Origin: Microbacterium sp.
GTDB taxonomy: Bacteria > Actinomycetota > Actinomycetes > Actinomycetales > Microbacteriaceae
Reading direction: 5' to 3'
Assembly: GCF_031180975.1 (NCBI RefSeq)
Contig: NZ_JAPSLI010000003.1
Location: forward strand, 176,434 to 240,433
DNA: 64,000 bases
The position numbers were made by a program, and so were the translations under genes. The notes beneath the pieces are model-generated. The model did not search any database. It was given only the letters and a program-made list of their open reading frames with translations, and was not told the DNA's origin. Of the stretch, positions 22,987 through 32,555 are shown in pieces. Each line of letters starts with the position of its first letter. Within the stretch, counting starts at the first letter, position 1.

Positions 22987-24429
22987 ATGTCATTCCTCGA
23001 ATACGCGCCCGCGCCCGAGTCGAAGGCGATCCTCGCGCTCCGCGACAGCTACGGGCTGTTCATCGGCGGCGAGTTCGTCGACGGGTCCGGCCCCGCGTTC
23101 CACACCATCTCGCCCGCGGACGAGAGCCGCATCGCCGAGATCTCCTCCGCCTCGGAGGAGGATGTGGACCGCGCCGTCGCTGCCGCACGTCGCGCCTACG
23201 ACAAGGTGTGGTCGAAGATGAGCGGACGCGACCGCGGCAAGTACCTGTTCCGCATCGCGCGCCTCGTGCAGGAGCGAGCGCGAGAACTGGCGGTCGCCGA
23301 GAGCCTCGACAACGGCAAGCCGATCAAGGAGAGCCGTGACGTCGATGTGCCGCTGGTCGCGGCCTGGTTCTTCTACTACGCCGGCTGGGCCGACAAGCTC
23401 GACTACGCCGGTCTGGGGGCGAACCCGCGCGCCCTCGGTGTCGCCGGTCAGGTGATCCCGTGGAACTTCCCGCTGCTGATGCTGGCCTGGAAAGTGGCCC
23501 CGGCGCTGGCCGCGGGCAACACCGTCGTGCTCAAGCCCGCCGAGACCACGCCGCTCACCGCGCTGATCTTCGCGGAGATCCTGCAGCAGGCCGATCTCCC
23601 GGCCGGCGTCGTGAACATCATCACCGGCGCCGGTGCGACCGGCGCGTCCCTGGTGCGGCATCCCGCCGTCGACAAGGTCGCGTTCACGGGATCCACAGCG
23701 GTGGGGCGCGACATCGCCAAGGCGATCGCGGGCACCGACAAGAAGGTCACCCTCGAGCTCGGCGGGAAGGCAGCGAACATCGTCTTCGACGACGCGCCGA
23801 TCGACCAGGCGATCGAGGGCATCGTCAACGGCATCTTCTTCAACCAGGGGCACGTCTGCTGCGCCGGCAGCAGACTGCTGGTGCAGGAATCGATCCACGA
23901 CGAGGTCATCGACCGCCTCAAGCAACGTCTATCCACGCTGCGGCTGGGCGACCCGCTCGACAAGAACACCGACATCGGCGCCATCAACTCCGCCGCACAG
24001 CTGGAGCGCATTCGCGAACTGAGCGACATCGGTGAGGCGGAGGGCGCCGAGCGGTGGACGGCGGAGTGCGCGATCCCCGAGAAGGGCTTCTGGTTCGCCC
24101 CGACCATCTTCACCGGCGTCGAGGCCTCGCACCGCATCGCTCGCGACGAGGTGTTCGGCCCGGTGCTCTCCGTGCTCACCTTCCGCACCCCGGCCGAGGC
24201 GATCGCGAAGGCGAACAACACCCCGTACGGGCTGTCCGCCGGCATCTGGAGCGACAAGGGTTCCCGCATCCTCGCCGTCGCCGACCGCCTGCGCGCCGGC
24301 GTGGTGTGGGCCAACACGTTCAACCGCTTCGACCCGTCGAGCCCGTTCGGCGGATACAAGGAGTCCGGTTACGGCCGCGAGGGCGGTCGGCACGGTCTCA
24401 CCGCCTACCTGAAGGGAGCCTCGGCATGA
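22987..24429 (+). CDS. Aldehyde dehydrogenase (NAD(P)-dependent), deo operon
   Basis: A 480-residue aldehyde dehydrogenase of full length. Catalytic Cys in NQGHVCCAGSR, general-base Glu in VTLELGGKAAN, N-terminal dinucleotide region VIPWNFPLLM, and FGPVLSVLTF near the end. In this operon it most plausibly oxidises the acetaldehyde from DeoC. Starts eight bases after deoC and overlaps the next gene by four bases (ATGA). Confidence 0.93.
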   Translation: MSFLEYAPAPESKAILALRDSYGLFIGGEFVDGSGPAFHTISPADESRIAEISSASEEDVDRAVAAARRAYDKVWSKMSGRDRGKYLFRIARLVQERARELAVAESLDNGKPIKESRDVDVPLVAAWFFYYAGWADKLDYAGLGANPRALGVAGQVIPWNFPLLMLAWKVAPALAAGNTVVLKPAETTPLTALIFAEILQQADLPAGVVNIITGAGATGASLVRHPAVDKVAFTGSTAVGRDIAKAIAGTDKKVTLELGGKAANIVFDDAPIDQAIEGIVNGIFFNQGHVCCAGSRLLVQESIHDEVIDRLKQRLSTLRLGDPLDKNTDIGAINSAAQLERIRELSDIGEAEGAERWTAECAIPEKGFWFAPTIFTGVEASHRIARDEVFGPVLSVLTFRTPAEAIAKANNTPYGLSAGIWSDKGSRILAVADRLRAGVVWANTFNRFDPSSPFGGYKESGYGREGGRHGLTAYLKGASA

Positions 24430-25277
24430 GCAAGCGCCTCACCGTTCCGAAGACGTACAAGCTCGCGATCGGCGGCGCCTTCCAGCGCAGCGAGTCGGGG
24501 CGCACCTACCAGGTCGTCTCGCCCAAGGGCGCGTTCCTCGCGAACGCCGCCAAGGCGTCGCGCAAGGACGCCAGGGATGCCGTGGTCGCGGCGCGTGCGG
24601 CCGTGAAGGGGTGGTCGGGAGCGACCGCCTACAACCGCGGCCAGGTGCTGTACCGCGTCGCAGAGATCCTCGAGGGTCGTCGGGCGCAATTCATCGACGA
24701 GATCGTCGATCAGGAGGGCGTCTCCTCCGGCGCGGCGGCGACCCAGGTGGACGCCGCGATCGACCTGTGGGTCTGGTACGCCGGCTGGTGCGACAAGTAC
24801 GCGCAGGCGACCGGCAACGCGAACCCCGTCGCCGGGCCGTACTTCAACATCTCGGTGCCGGAGCCGACCGGCGTCGTCGCGGTCATCGCGCCGCAGGACT
24901 CCGCCCTGCTCGGCATGGTGTCAGCCATCGCGCCGGCGCTGGTTACCGGCAACGCCGTGGTCGCCGTCGCCAGCGAGCGGTTCCCGGTCTCGGCCATCAG
25001 CCTCGCTGAGGTGCTCGCCACCAGCGACGTGCCGGGCGGAGTCGTCAACATCCTGACCGGCTCGCCGGCCGAGATGGCCCCCTGGCTCGCCTCGCACGCC
25101 GACGTGAACGCGATCGACCTCGCCGGTGCGGGCGACCTCGACTGGGTCGACCTCGAGGTCGCCGCCGCCGACACGCTGAAGCGCGTGCTGCGTCCCGGTC
25201 CGGTCGAGGTCAGTCTCGATCGGATCACGGCCTTCACCGAGACCAAGACGGTGTGGCACACCAAGAGCCTCATCTGA
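24426..25277 (+). CDS. Truncated aldehyde dehydrogenase-family protein (catalytic residues missing)
   Basis: A 283-residue protein resembling the N-terminal half of an aldehyde dehydrogenase (YKLAIGGAFQRSESGRTYQV, PTGVVAVIAPQDSALLGMV, VPGGVVNILTGSPAEM). It stops before the catalytic-cysteine region, and where LELGGK is expected it reads VDLEVAAADTLKRV, so it should be inactive. The end (KTVWHTKSLI) looks specific, and the four-base overlap with the full-length enzyme suggests a structural or regulatory partner. Similar short partners next to deoC occur in other actinobacteria, which argues against simple decay. Confidence 0.8.
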   Translation: MSKRLTVPKTYKLAIGGAFQRSESGRTYQVVSPKGAFLANAAKASRKDARDAVVAARAAVKGWSGATAYNRGQVLYRVAEILEGRRAQFIDEIVDQEGVSSGAAATQVDAAIDLWVWYAGWCDKYAQATGNANPVAGPYFNISVPEPTGVVAVIAPQDSALLGMVSAIAPALVTGNAVVAVASERFPVSAISLAEVLATSDVPGGVVNILTGSPAEMAPWLASHADVNAIDLAGAGDLDWVDLEVAAADTLKRVLRPGPVEVSLDRITAFTETKTVWHTKSLI

Positions 25278-25279
25278 TG
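25249..25279 (+). repeat. ald 3'-end direct repeat, copy A
   Basis: The 3' end of the short aldehyde dehydrogenase gene (coding KTVWHTKSLI and stop). It is repeated in diverged form at 25672-25704; GTGTGGCACACC is identical in both. Confidence 0.65.
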
Positions 25280-25284
25280 TGTGA

Positions 25285-25665
25285 GTGCAGACTGAGGTGC
25301 GAGTGAGGATTGTGAAGCCCCCACTACCGGATCCGAGCCTCCGCGCGTTCGTCGATGGCCTTGGAGCGCTCTCGTTGGGAGGAGAGCCTGTCGGGCATGT
25401 CGCAACGACAGTCGGGGAGTTTTGGAGTCCGTTCAGTCCGCTTCGGATGCAGTGGTGGGTCTGGTACATCATCATCTGGTCCGACGGTACGCGTGAGCGC
25501 TCGACCGAGGACTATCCGCCTTGGTCGGCCGTGACCGAGATGCGGAACGGATACCTGGACGTGCAAGGCAGCAACCGAGACGGTCGATACGACTTCTCTT
25601 GGCTAGACGCAGACGAAGCTGCCGCGGAGCGGAAACGTCTCGACATCACCCCTGGGGACTTCTGA
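25285..25665 (+). CDS. Small hypothetical protein, probable insertion
   Basis: A protein of at most 126 residues, not recognised. Possible starts are GTG at 25285, 25297, 25303 or 25312; GAGG at 25294-25297 would favour 25303. The sequence is Trp/Tyr-rich in the middle (MQWWVWYIIIWSDGTRERST) and acidic at the end, with no signal peptide or catalytic motif. Codon use (CTA, TTG, TCT, GGA) and visibly lower GC differ from its neighbours. It is bracketed by two copies of the aldehyde dehydrogenase 3' end, suggesting arrival by insertion. Confidence 0.6.
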   Translation: MQTEVRVRIVKPPLPDPSLRAFVDGLGALSLGGEPVGHVATTVGEFWSPFSPLRMQWWVWYIIIWSDGTRERSTEDYPPWSAVTEMRNGYLDVQGSNRDGRYDFSWLDADEAAAERKRLDITPGDF

Positions 25666-25671
25666 TCCCAG

Positions 25672-25704
25672 ACCGTGTGGCACACCGAGAGCCTGGAGTG
25701 ATCC
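25672..25704 (+). repeat. ald 3'-end direct repeat, copy B
   Basis: Reads QTVWHTESLE and stop in frame, matching the KTVWHTKSLI end of the short aldehyde dehydrogenase 420 bases upstream. No gene precedes it in frame, so it is a stranded gene end. Confidence 0.6.
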
Positions 25705-25723
25705 GAGCCGGACGTCTTCTGCT

Positions 25724-25764
25724 CAGGGCGGATCGGCGCGCCCCGGGCACGCCAATCCGCCCTG
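25724..25764 (+). terminator. Terminator of the deo operon
   Basis: Hairpin with arms 25724-25738 and 25750-25764 (CAGGGCGGAT/ATCCGCCCTG plus GGCG/CGCC after a mismatch) and an 11-base loop. It lies directly after the stranded ald end, supporting the view that this was the original end of the operon. Confidence 0.65.
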
Positions 25765-25823
25765 GTGTCCGACGGGGCGGTTAGGCTCGAAGCACGATCT
25801 CTTGATCCCTGAGGAGGACGCGC

Positions 25824-27092
<1,269 letters not shown>

Positions 27093-27098
27093 CCCGGC

Positions 27099-27827
27099 AT
27101 GACCAACAGCCGGGTCCAGGGCACCGTCGTCGCGCTCGGCGGCGGAGGCTTCTCGATGTCAGACGACGGTCGCTCGGCGATCGACGACCACATCCTCGAG
27201 CTCGCGGACTCCTCGCGTCCGAAGGTGTGCTTCGTGCCGACCGCGAGTGGCGACTCCGTCGACTATGCGCGTCGCTTCGAGGCGGCCTTCGCCGGTCGTG
27301 CAGAGGCGCGCGTGCTCTCGCTGTTCGGCAATGCCGTCCACGACTACTCCGACCCCCGGGCTCTGCTCGATCAGGATGTCGTGTACGTCGGCGGAGGGTC
27401 GACGGCCAACCTGCTCGCCATCTGGCGGCTGCACGGAGTGCCGGCGATCCTGCGCGAGGCCATGGCCGCCGGAACGGTCGTCGCCGGGATCAGCGCGGGA
27501 ATGAACTGCTGGTTCGAAGGATCGTCGACCGACTCGTTCGGCCCGCTCGCCCCGCTGCCCGACGGCCTCGGCTTCGTCGCCGGGTCGGCATGCCCGCACT
27601 ACCTGGGTGAGCCGGGTCGCCGGCAGAAGTACCTGGACTGGGTCGGCTCGGGCACACTGCCCGAGGGCTGGGCCGCTGATGACTACACGGCGGTCGTCTT
27701 CCGGGACGGCGAGGTCGAGGAGGCGATCGCCGAGCGCGAGGGCCGCCACGTCCGACGGGTCGTGCGCGACGGCGATCGCGGGGTCGAGCAGGCTGTGGCC
27801 ACCCGACTCCTGTCCGGGTCCCGGTGA
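27099..27827 (+). CDS. Peptidase S51 (dipeptidase E-like)
   Basis: A 242-residue protein of the S51 family, related to dipeptidase E and cyanophycinase. Nucleophile elbow GISAGMNCWFE (Ser), preceded by VYVGGGSTANLLAIW; PHYLGEPGRRQKY and FRDGEVEEAI follow family patterns. Probably hydrolyses short peptides in the cytoplasm. Seven bases after clpX, so likely co-transcribed; its stop overlaps the start of the Nudix gene. Confidence 0.85.
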   Translation: MTNSRVQGTVVALGGGGFSMSDDGRSAIDDHILELADSSRPKVCFVPTASGDSVDYARRFEAAFAGRAEARVLSLFGNAVHDYSDPRALLDQDVVYVGGGSTANLLAIWRLHGVPAILREAMAAGTVVAGISAGMNCWFEGSSTDSFGPLAPLPDGLGFVAGSACPHYLGEPGRRQKYLDWVGSGTLPEGWAADDYTAVVFRDGEVEEAIAEREGRHVRRVVRDGDRGVEQAVATRLLSGSR

Positions 27828-28375
27828 TGGACGACCATCGGAAGCCGGGGCTCTGGGTCACCAGGAGCCGGAGACAGGTGATCTCCGACCCGTGGATCAC
27901 CCTCTGGTCGGACGAGTGCCTGACGCCGGACGGGATCGTCGTCGCGCCGTACTACGTGCTCGACCCGGCCGACTGGATCTCCGTGCTCGCCATGACAGCG
28001 GACGGTGATGCGATCGTCGTCGACGAGTACCGTCACGGTGCGGGCATCATCGCGCTGGGCACGATCGGAGGAGCCGTCGAACCGGGCGAGGAGCCCGTCG
28101 ACGCCGCGGCGCGCGAACTCCTCGAGGAGACCGGCTGCCGCGCCGACGAGATCGTCGACCTCGGCGCGACCTGGGCGAACTTCGGCAACCACACCAACCG
28201 CGTGCACCATTTCCTCGCCCGCGGGTGCCGGGAGGTGGCCGCTCAGGCACTCGACGAGACGGAATCGATCGCCGTGCACAGGCTGCCACTGGGGAGCCTG
28301 GGCGGCAGGCTGGAGCAGAGTTTTCACCAGCTCACCTGGTACAAGGCCGTGGCGTGGCTCGCCTCCCAGTCGTAA
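27824..28375 (+). CDS. Nudix hydrolase
   Basis: A 183-residue Nudix enzyme. The complete box is visible across GGAVEPGEEPVDAAARELLE and the following ETGCRADE, matching GX5EX7REUXEEXGU. The fold resembles ADP-ribose/nucleotide-sugar pyrophosphatases (VVDEYRHGAGIIALGTIGGA), though the substrate cannot be fixed by eye. Start is GTG at 27824 (overlapping the S51 stop) or ATG at 27827. Confidence 0.88.
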   Translation: MMDDHRKPGLWVTRSRRQVISDPWITLWSDECLTPDGIVVAPYYVLDPADWISVLAMTADGDAIVVDEYRHGAGIIALGTIGGAVEPGEEPVDAAARELLEETGCRADEIVDLGATWANFGNHTNRVHHFLARGCREVAAQALDETESIAVHRLPLGSLGGRLEQSFHQLTWYKAVAWLASQS

Positions 28376-28454
28376 TGCGGTGGCACCCGCCGCGTCGGTG
28401 CTAGCGAACATCGGCGACGGAATCCAGGGGCTCCCTCGCCGTCTCGCGCATCCG

Positions 28455-28467
28455 TATCATCGGCGCA
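28455..28467 (+). promoter_or_regulatory. Desaturase leaderless promoter -10 (TATCAT) and start
   Basis: TATCAT at 28455-28460, six bases, then ATG at 28467. No Shine-Dalgarno sequence is visible, consistent with leaderless initiation. Confidence 0.5.
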
Positions 28468-29510
28468 TGCTCGGTGAGAAGTACACGGAGGCCTTTCACC
28501 GGTTGGCCGCAGAGGTCAACGCGGCTGGCCTCATGCGCAGAAGACACGGTTACTACTGGTTCCAGATCCTGTTCTGGATCGTGGTCACCGCGGGGGTGCT
28601 CGTGGGTGTGGCGGTGCTCGGCGACTCGTGGCTGCAGCTGCTGCTCGCGGCCGTGATGGGCCTCGCGATGGCGCAGCTGGGCTTCCTCGGCCACGAAGCG
28701 GCGCACCGGCAGGTGTTCCAGTCGGACCGTTGGAACGAATGGACGGCCAGGATCATCGCGGGGCTCGTGACGGGTCTCAGCTACGGCTGGTGGATCGGCA
28801 AGCACAACCGTCATCACGCGAATCCGAACAAGGAGCGGGAGGATCCCGACTCCGAGTCCGGCGTGCTGTCTTTCACACCCGAGGGCACCGACCGGCGGAC
28901 GGGCCTGGCGGCGAAGCTCGCGCGCTTCCAGGGCTACTACTTCCCGCCGCTGCTGCTGTTCGAGGGGTTCTCTCTGCACGTCGACTCCGTGCGCAACATC
29001 CTGTTCGGCAAGAACGTGCACGTCCGGTGGCTGGAGGTCGTGTTCACCGGCATCCGTCTCATCGGGTTCGTCGCGTTCTTGTTCCTGATGCTGCCGCCGC
29101 TGCTCGCGGCGGGGTTCATCTTGGTCCAGGTCGGTGTCTTCGGGTTCCTGCTCGGCGGCGCTTTCTCCCCGAACCACATCGGCATGCCGACGGTGCCGCA
29201 CGACGCCGACATCGACTTCCTCCGGCGGCAGGTGGTGATGTCACGCAACGTGCGGGGCGGGCCCGTCGTGCACTTCCTCATGGGTGGGCTGGAGTATCAG
29301 ATCGAGCACCACCTCTTCCCGCGGGTGCCGCGGCCGAACCTGCCCGGCGTGCAGAGCATCGTCCGCCGATACTGCCGGGAGTACGGCATCCGCTACACCG
29401 AGACCACCCTCGGGGAGGCGTTCCGCACCATCATCGCGTACCTCAACCAGGTCGGACTGAAGAACCGCGACGCGTACCGGTGCCCGCTGGTGCAGGTGTA
29501 CCGCGGCTGA
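28467..29510 (+). CDS. Membrane fatty-acid desaturase
   Basis: A 347-residue integral-membrane di-iron desaturase. Three histidine boxes are visible: HEAAHR, HNRHH and QIEHH, with two pairs of hydrophobic segments (YWFQILFWIVVTAGVLVGVA; VFTGIRLIGFVAFLFLMLPP). It probably introduces a double bond into membrane acyl chains to adjust fluidity. ATG at 28467 is preferred over the long upstream open frame because the protein begins there in family style and a -10 lies at leaderless distance. The ferredoxin gene 15 bases downstream is the likely electron donor. Confidence 0.92.
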   Translation: MLGEKYTEAFHRLAAEVNAAGLMRRRHGYYWFQILFWIVVTAGVLVGVAVLGDSWLQLLLAAVMGLAMAQLGFLGHEAAHRQVFQSDRWNEWTARIIAGLVTGLSYGWWIGKHNRHHANPNKEREDPDSESGVLSFTPEGTDRRTGLAAKLARFQGYYFPPLLLFEGFSLHVDSVRNILFGKNVHVRWLEVVFTGIRLIGFVAFLFLMLPPLLAAGFILVQVGVFGFLLGGAFSPNHIGMPTVPHDADIDFLRRQVVMSRNVRGGPVVHFLMGGLEYQIEHHLFPRVPRPNLPGVQSIVRRYCREYGIRYTETTLGEAFRTIIAYLNQVGLKNRDAYRCPLVQVYRG

Positions 29511-29525
29511 TGGGAGGGAGAGGTC

Positions 29526-29726
29526 ATGAAGGTCACCGTGAACCCGACCACCTGCATCGCCTCCGGCAACTGCAGCCGCACCGCCCCGAACGTGTTCGCG
29601 AACCGGCCACAGGACGGCGGGTTCGTCAGCGTCCTCGACGAGCACCCGCCCGAGCGGGAGTGGTCTGCCGTCCGCGAGGCCGAGATGCTGTGCCCGTCGG
29701 CCACGATCCACGTCCGGGAGGACTAG
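29526..29726 (+). CDS. Small [3Fe-4S]-type ferredoxin
   Basis: A 66-residue ferredoxin of the mono-cluster type found beside cytochromes P450 and desaturases in actinobacteria. Cysteines: CIASGNC (C-x5-C) and the distal CPSATI. The four-cysteine bacterial motif is reduced to three, fitting a [3Fe-4S] cluster. GGGAGGGAGAGG precedes the ATG. Co-directional and 15 bases after the desaturase, so it probably carries electrons to it; a dedicated reductase is not in this window. Confidence 0.85.
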   Translation: MKVTVNPTTCIASGNCSRTAPNVFANRPQDGGFVSVLDEHPPEREWSAVREAEMLCPSATIHVRED

Positions 29727-29750
29727 GAGCCTCGGCGAGCACGTCCGAGG

Positions 29751-31799
29751 TCATCCTTCCAGCCCCCGGCGCTTCAGCAGAGGACCGATCTCGGCGTCGT
29801 GGCCCCGGAAGTCACGGTAGGCCTGCAGCGGATCCTTCGCACCGCCGACACCGAGCAGGCGGGACCGGAACCGGTCGCCGTTGGCGCGCGTGAGTCCGCC
29901 GTTCTCACGGAACCACTCCACGGTGTCGGCATCGAGCACCTCACTCCAGATGTAGGAGTAGTACCCGGCGCTGTACCCGCCGGAGAAGACGTGGGCGAAG
30001 TACGTCGACGAGTACCGGGTCGGCACGGCCGGGTCGTTCAGGCCGATGTCGGCGAGCGCGGACGCCTCGAAAGCGGCGACGTCGTTCACAAGCTCCTCCG
30101 GCGTCAGCCGGTGCCACGCCAGGTCGAGCCACGCGGCGGCGAGGTACTCACTGGTGGCGTGGCCCTGGTCGAACGTTCCGCTGGCGCGCAGCCGCTCGAC
30201 GACGCCCGGGTCGAGCGGCTCACCCGTCTCATGATGGCGGGCGTAGTTGTCGAGCACCTCGTCCCAGAGGATCCACATCTCGTTCACCTGACTGGGGAAC
30301 TCCACGAAATCCCGGAACACGTTCGTGCCGGCGAAGTGGGGATAGTCGACCCGGGCGAACAGGCCGTGCAGAGCGTGGCCGAACTCGTGGAACAGCGTCG
30401 TCACTTCGTCAAGCGTCAGCAGCGTCGGCTGCGCGTCGGCGGGCTGTGGGACGTTCAGGTTGTTCACCACGATCGGGAGTGTGCCGCGCAGCGCCGACTG
30501 GCTGACGATCGAGTTCATCCACGCCCCACCGCGCTTCGAATCGCGCGTGTAGAGGTCGAGCACGTACAGGCCCACCGCCGAGTCGTCCTCGTCGTGCACC
30601 TCGAACACGCGGGCGCCGGGATGATAGGAGGGGATGTCGGGCCGTTCGGTGAACGTCACCCCGTACAGGCGCGTCGCGGCGAAGAACACACCGTCCTGCA
30701 GGACCCGCTCGGCCTCGAACCAGGGGCGCAGCGCCGCGGTGTCGATGTCGAAGCGCTGCGTGCGCAGCCGCTCGGTGTAGAACGCCCAGTCGTGCGCTTC
30801 CAGCGCGAACGGCTCCGCCTCTGTCTCGTCGATGATGCGCTGCAGCGCCGCCCGCTCCGCCGTCGCGTTCCGCGCGGCGGCCGGCGCCAGTCCACGCAGC
30901 ATCCGCTCCACAGCCTCGGGGGAGCCGGCCGTCTCGTCGGCGGTCACGTACGCGGCGTGCGAGGAGTATCCCAGAAGCGCCGCCCGCTCGGCGCGGAGGC
31001 GCACGATCTCCGCCACGACCTCCCGGTTGTCGTGCGCATTGCCACGCGAACCCCTGGCGCGTGATGCCGCCATGATGCGGCGCCGGCTCTCGCGCACCTG
31101 CAGGGCCGCGAGATACGGATGGCCGGTGAACAGCGGCAGTGTGACCAGATAGCCATCCAGGTCGCGGTCAGCTGCCGCTCGCCGCGCAGCGCCGACCTCA
31201 CCGTCGGACAGTCCGCGCAGCTGCTCGATGCCGTCGAAGCGGATGGCCAGCTGGTTCGTGTCCTCGAGCAGGTTCCGCTCGAAGGTCGTGCTCAGCGACG
31301 ACAGTCGCTGATTCAGGGCGGTGAGGCGCTCCTTCGCCGCCTCATCGAGTCCCGCGCCCGCGTGCGTCATCTCGCGGAAGTGTCGCTCGACGAGGTAACG
31401 CTGCTCCGGCGACAACTCGAGGGTGTCGAGCTGCGCGTGCAGCTGGGACACCCGCCAGTACAGCTCGGCATCCAGGCGGATGGCGTCGACATGGGCGGCC
31501 ATCAGCGGCGCGAGCTGCTCGTCGACGGACTGGATCTCAGGCGTGGCGTCCGCCGAGCTCACTGTGTAGAACGCGTGCGACACCCGCTCCAGCAGTTCGC
31601 CGCTGCGCTCCAGCGCCTCGATCGTGTTGGCGAACGTGGGCGTCGAGCGCGCCGCGGTGATGCGCCGCACCTCGGCGAGGTGCTCCGCGAACGCGGCACG
31701 GAACGCCGGCAGGTAGTCCTCGGGGCGGATCGCCATCCAGTCGGGCATCCGATAAGGCAGGACGGGCGGAGCGAGCAGCGGATTGTCGGCGGCGGTCAT
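29751..31799 (-). CDS. M3-family metallopeptidase (oligopeptidase A / Dcp-like)
   Basis: A 682-residue zinc peptidase of family M3. Zinc/catalytic motif HEFGHALHGLF; downstream YSAGYYSYIWSEVLDADTVE is typical of peptidyl-dipeptidase/oligopeptidase A. It degrades short peptides in the cytoplasm. No signal peptide. Start ATG at 31799 sits six bases after TAGGCT (31811-31806), indicating its own leaderless transcript although it follows the VTC gene by only nine bases. Confidence 0.93.
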   Translation of the reverse strand: MTAADNPLLAPPVLPYRMPDWMAIRPEDYLPAFRAAFAEHLAEVRRITAARSTPTFANTIEALERSGELLERVSHAFYTVSSADATPEIQSVDEQLAPLMAAHVDAIRLDAELYWRVSQLHAQLDTLELSPEQRYLVERHFREMTHAGAGLDEAAKERLTALNQRLSSLSTTFERNLLEDTNQLAIRFDGIEQLRGLSDGEVGAARRAAADRDLDGYLVTLPLFTGHPYLAALQVRESRRRIMAASRARGSRGNAHDNREVVAEIVRLRAERAALLGYSSHAAYVTADETAGSPEAVERMLRGLAPAAARNATAERAALQRIIDETEAEPFALEAHDWAFYTERLRTQRFDIDTAALRPWFEAERVLQDGVFFAATRLYGVTFTERPDIPSYHPGARVFEVHDEDDSAVGLYVLDLYTRDSKRGGAWMNSIVSQSALRGTLPIVVNNLNVPQPADAQPTLLTLDEVTTLFHEFGHALHGLFARVDYPHFAGTNVFRDFVEFPSQVNEMWILWDEVLDNYARHHETGEPLDPGVVERLRASGTFDQGHATSEYLAAAWLDLAWHRLTPEELVNDVAAFEASALADIGLNDPAVPTRYSSTYFAHVFSGGYSAGYYSYIWSEVLDADTVEWFRENGGLTRANGDRFRSRLLGVGGAKDPLQAYRDFRGHDAEIGPLLKRRGLEG

Positions 31800-31811
31800 C
31801 CTCCGAGCCTA
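31799..31811 (-). promoter_or_regulatory. M3 peptidase leaderless promoter -10 (TAGGCT) overlapping the upstream stop codon
   Basis: On the minus strand TAGGCT (31811-31806), six bases CGGAGG, ATG at 31799. The TAG of this -10 is also the stop codon of the VTC-domain gene. Confidence 0.5.
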
Positions 31812-32555
31812 GGACGACGGCTCGCCCCAGTACCGTCGCCGCAGACGCACCCAGTCGTGCCCGCGCAGCTGCGGATACAGCAGCGACGCGGCAAGGCAGT
31901 ACTTGCTGACGCTGTGGGGCCGGATGCCGGCATGCAGCAGCATCCGATCGAGCTCCGACGCGCCTCCAGAGGTCTTCGTCTCGACCAGCACGTCGTCGGG
32001 CCCCGCGATCCGGCATCCGTTCCGCTCGAACGCGAGGTCGACGTCCAGAGTGAGGCGCTGATCGCCCACCACGATCGTGGAACGGCGGTAGAAGGTGTCG
32101 AGCACGGGATGCAGCAGAGCGGCGTCCTCCCCGAGGCGCCCCGCGACGAACGTGCGTCCGGCTGCGCCCAACGCACCGGATCGGTTCGGATCGTGCGGGA
32201 TCCGCTCCTTAACCGTGAGACCGCGGAGTCCCTTCGATTTCACCTCGAGCCGGCACGCGCCGGAGTCGCTGTACGTGCGCGTGCGGACCTTGAAGCGGTG
32301 CCGCCGGCGCTGGGCGTGCTGACGATAGAGCGTGAACGACGGGGTGTCGAAGTAGGTGGTCGCGTAACGGAACGTGCGTCGTCCCGCGATCTCGAGCGCT
32401 CGCGGCCGTCCACTCAGCCGGGTGATCGCCGCGGCGAGCACCCGGCGCGGCACGAAGTACTTCCGGTCCACCCGGTTCAGCAGCTCGGCGGCATCCTCCA
32501 ACTCCGCGAGCGAGATCGGCGGGAGTGCGTCGAGGGCGTCCGGTAGCGCGTTCAC
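31809..32555 (-). CDS. VTC-domain (polyphosphate polymerase-like) protein
   Basis: A 248-residue VTC-domain protein of the triphosphate-tunnel fold. Typical elements: RVDRKYFVP near the N-terminus, TTYFDTPSFTLYRQH, RRRHRFKVRTRTY, LEVKSKG, and VLVETKTSGG near the end; these basic and acidic tunnel strands bind phosphate chains in yeast Vtc4. Whether the bacterial protein makes polyphosphate or binds another anionic polymer is unproven. It overlaps the DUF4956 gene by four bases, a pairing recurring in bacteria. Confidence 0.85.
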   Translation of the reverse strand: MNALPDALDALPPISLAELEDAAELLNRVDRKYFVPRRVLAAAITRLSGRPRALEIAGRRTFRYATTYFDTPSFTLYRQHAQRRRHRFKVRTRTYSDSGACRLEVKSKGLRGLTVKERIPHDPNRSGALGAAGRTFVAGRLGEDAALLHPVLDTFYRRSTIVVGDQRLTLDVDLAFERNGCRIAGPDDVLVETKTSGGASELDRMLLHAGIRPHSVSKYCLAASLLYPQLRGHDWVRLRRRYWGEPSS

